Shown piece after piece: positions 58,801 to 63,200 of a stretch of DNA of 64,000 nt. The notes beneath the pieces are model-generated. The model had not been told where the DNA came from and did no database searches. It was given only the letters and a program-made list of their open reading frames with translations. The DNA is from Phallusia mammillata (lineage: Eukaryota; Chordata; Ascidiacea; Phlebobranchia; Ascidiidae): NCBI GenBank assembly GCA_003260075.1, contig QLIY01000503.1, positions 1-64,000 of the forward strand, read 5' to 3'. The stretch's first letter is position 1. Every line of letters begins with the position of its first letter. Position numbers and translations under genes: made by a program.

Positions 58801-60202
58801 AAAATTCTTATTTAATTTGTAAAAGTCAATCACAAATTTAAAACATGTTTCGAATTTTTTTAAGGACTTACTAATTTAGGAACACTTGGAAACAAGTAAC
58901 TTTAAGCAAAAAGATACTTAGACTTACTTGCACCAAAACAATTCTGTTGCTGAGCCAAGTTGGGGGGGGGGTAAAACTCTTTGCAGTTAAAGAACCCAGG
59001 TTTATTAAGTTCATCAAAAGATATGGATCCCAGTGTTTAAGAACCCATTTTAATACTTGAAATCTTTGAAAACGTTTTGAATTTAGTAAACCACTGCACT
59101 GAAAACCAAGGCTTCTAAACACACAGTGCATATTGACAAATGCTCATGTACAAAAATTTTCAAAATAAATTACTAAAATTCTTATTTAATTTGTAAAAGG
59201 CAAATCACAAATTTAAAACATCTTTCGAATTTTTTTAAGGACTTGTTTTTTATCATACTAATTTAGGAACACTTGGAAACAAGTAACTTTAAGCAAAGAG
59301 ATATATACTTAGACTTACTTGCACCAAAACAATTCTGTTGCTGAGCCAAGTTTCCTGAATCAGATTCACTCTTTATTGTGGTGAAGCTATTGAACAGGGC
59401 ACTGAAAAATACAAACACTTGCTTGTCTCTGTAAACAATTGCTGACGGGTAGTCTTTCTCAGAAAAGCAATATTTCTAAGTGCGACAATGTGGCTTCTTA
59501 AACTAAAGAGTTTGTAAAAAAAGTGTCCCAAGTTGTAGGCAAATCATGACATCAAACATATTCAGTAAGCAAAAAACAATTCCATACTGCTGTTATTATT
59601 TTGCATTTGAAGAAAGTCTGGGGGGGGGGGTGTCTCGAGTTGTAGGCAAATCATGACATCAAACATATTCCGTAAGCAAAAACAATTCCATACTGCTGTT
59701 ATTATTTTGCATTTGAAGAAAGTCTGATGAGTTAGCTTGAATTAACAAACAAACATAGCCAAATGGTTTAGACCAGGGGTGTCCAACTCATAACAGGGCT
59801 TAAGTTTTGTCAAAAAATGAACAATTTAATTAGTGCGTTGTATAATTTTACTATTGATAATCTTTACTGAAGTTAGAATCAAGGTCATGAAGAATCAATA
59901 GAAACAAATTTAATCACGTCACCAATTCTAAAGTTTATCATCTGAATGTGTGTGCAAAAGCTTGTTTGCCATTTTCAAATGCTCTGCATGCCACGTGTTG
60001 GACACCCCTGGCTTAGACCTATAAGGGATCATCAGCGCAGCTGGTGACAAGTTTATTTAATGTTGATAGTTATAGTTATATGATTTGATCATTATGGAAT
60101 GAAACAAAATAATCCAAACAAAAAACTGCAAGTTTGTGAGCAGGCATTGGTACTTTGTTTTATTAATAAGTATTTAACCTGTAGTTGAGTCCTGCATAGG
60201 CA

Positions 60203-60290
<88 letters not shown>

Positions 60291-63200
60291 GCTCAGCTGG
60301 GCTTAGTTTGACTGGATATTCCTTTCCCTCGGGCAAACATCCAACCAAGAGCCAGACCTCTTGCAAGCAATATACGTCATTGGGACCATAATACTTGGAG
60401 CAGTTGGTCGGCAAATCTAATGTATACCATCAATTAGGAAACAAAAGTTATAATAAAGATAGTTATGAAGAAATATAACAGAATCAGTAAAGATAAAATC
60501 ATTTAGAGACATTAAGATTTATGTTCTCTTGATTTCTTCTAGCATAAAATACTGATGGTGCATATATTTCTAAGAGTGGGTATATATATACATATATATT
60601 TCTTTTTTCTGAACTGCTTTGTGGTGCCACAGGAGTACAACAAAATGTGTTGATTATACAAGCTCACTGTTCGTTTTGTTTTTATTAGTTTAATTATTCT
60701 ATGGAAATGTACACTATGCCAGTGCTCTGTTACCAAGCTTAAAAAATCGTCTAGAATTACTTGACCTCAATACACAACACAAACTAATTTAAAGTGCAAA
60801 AAATCTGATTTTAGCTTTTTCAATTTGTACCAATTCCGAAACAGTTCAATTGTGCTGTTGAAATTCCGGAATCAGCGTCATTTCTTGTCACTTGCATCGC
60901 TGCCTTGGCATCCCTTCACAATATAATACACGGATCATTCAGTGTTATTATTTGGAAAAAATGGGGTGTATATATAGTTTCAGTATTATCTGCAGATTAG
61001 TATTTGTTGTTGCCTGAAAACTTTTACAAGACCGAGTAGAAAAATGGCCATTTAACTGTAATACAGTGTATTTAAACTTTAAACCAGAATCTCCCAGCTG
61101 ATTGCTTGCTGGAGTGAACCTTATGCATATTGATTCAAATTTATTAAACCATCAAATCATTCATCCTTATGAAATCAAATAAATATATTTCGTCTTCAGT
61201 ATCACATACAAATTCTATCAGATTCTATCTGGAATCATAACGATGAATGACTTATTAAATTTGAGAATTTGTGTGGAAACAAATCATGCCAGTTTCAAAG
61301 TATCTCAAGAAACTACTACAGACCAATTTGGTTAATCAACGATGCCAACTACTGGATAGGTTGTTAACGGTTGGTTGTTAATTAAGTTGTTAATTTACAA
61401 TCTGTATGCAATAAAATAGATTTTTGCATTTAATTAGATTTCTTGTACAGTCTTAAACATTCCAACACAAGCAATCTTTTTGGACCTTTCAATTGAATGT
61501 TCTTGTTAGCAAAAGTATATCCCACGTCATAATGATGTTATCTTATACCAAACAAAAACCTTTAGTGGTAAAAATAGCGGTCAAAATGGATGCAAAAAGC
61601 GACATGCTTTATTTTTCAAACATTTCGGCAAGTGCTCATGTCATCATCTGTGATTACACCCGTTTGCATACACTTGAGTCACATGAAGGAATGATAAAAA
61701 GGTGCAAAACAAGCGTCGCACATAAACGATAGATAAAAAAGGTGCACAGAAAAAAACAAAGCATGTCGCTCTATTTGGGCCGCTTATTTTCAGCATTAAA
61801 GAGATAATTATTAAAATTACATTTGTCAAGTACAGTAATAATTTTTTGTTTAAAGTTGAAACTACAAAGATTTTTCTTACTTGTAATTTAATGCAGCCAG
61901 AGTTGAAAAATCTGTCGAGGAAAGTTTTGGTGGATGTTCAAGACCAGCCGGCAAACATCCAACCAAGTCCCATATTACGTTCAAGCAGGCAACTGAGTGT
62001 GGACCATAGTATGTCGGACATGCGGTGGGCAAAACTGAAAAAAAAATCAATTACAGCGCAACTTACTTGTTATCTTACAACCCAAAACTTGTATTATTTT
62101 TATCACACAACCCAGAACTAGGGTTTTACTGAATGTCAATTTTTTGCAAGTCTTATTTTTTTTTTTGCAAGTCTTATTTTTTTCGTGGTATAAATGTTAT
62201 AAAAAACAAAAGTTATTTTAATATGCCGACAAAGTTGAGAAAAAGCAATATCCAAGGTGGACTAGGGTAAGTCATGACTACTACAACTAAGCACCTCTTC
62301 CAAAGCATTGAAGCTGAGCAGTGCTGTTTCCTTTGTCGGCTTCTGCTTTTATGCGTGCAAGTTCTGCCTCTAAAACCCTGTTAGGTAGTAAAAAACATTC
62401 AAATTAGAAAAACAGAGAATCATGAACAGATTTCATTATAAAGTTTAGCTTGTAGACCAGCTAGAATCAGAACAAAAAAATCACAAATAGTTTCTATCCA
62501 CAATCGTACAACACAGGTTGAATTATTATATATACGAAAATGGGCCAAAAACTTACTAAGAATGCAACCGATCGTAGAAGCACAATACAATAACGCTAAA
62601 TTCAATCAATCAATCAATCAATGTTTATTTTTAGCAGCAAGTTCAAATCTTAAATTGAAAGGAAACATGATAGAAGAAAGCATCAAATAACATTTTAGTT
62701 TTTGAGTCTATTAGGAAATATCTGCTTAACATTGAGGCGGTACAAAGTGTGACAATTCTTAATGTTAATCAAAGGAAGTTTTGTTTTGAGTTCGTATTTT
62801 CATTGCCTAAAAAATCTCTTCAGTCACCCAACCCTTCATTCGAGTAACAAAAAGCTGAAATGCCAAACTAATATCGACAGTAGCAAATTAATATAACTTA
62901 CGGATAATCCAGTGCTGCTAATGTAACAAGTCGTGGAGAGGCAAGTTTTGGTGGATAATCATCACCCGCTGCCAAACACCCAACAGCGCTCCACACAGTT
63001 TTCAAACAATCCTCACTATGGGGTCCGTTATATAATGGACAAGTGGCCGGCAAGGCTGTAAAAAAACATTGGATCATTATGAGTTAAACCATGCTGTAAA
63101 ACACATTCAATCCTTGCTGGTTCGAGTATGAGAAACATTTTTTTATTAATTTCTTACCAACTCCAAAGCAGTTTTGCTGTTGAGTTAAATCTCCAGTGTC

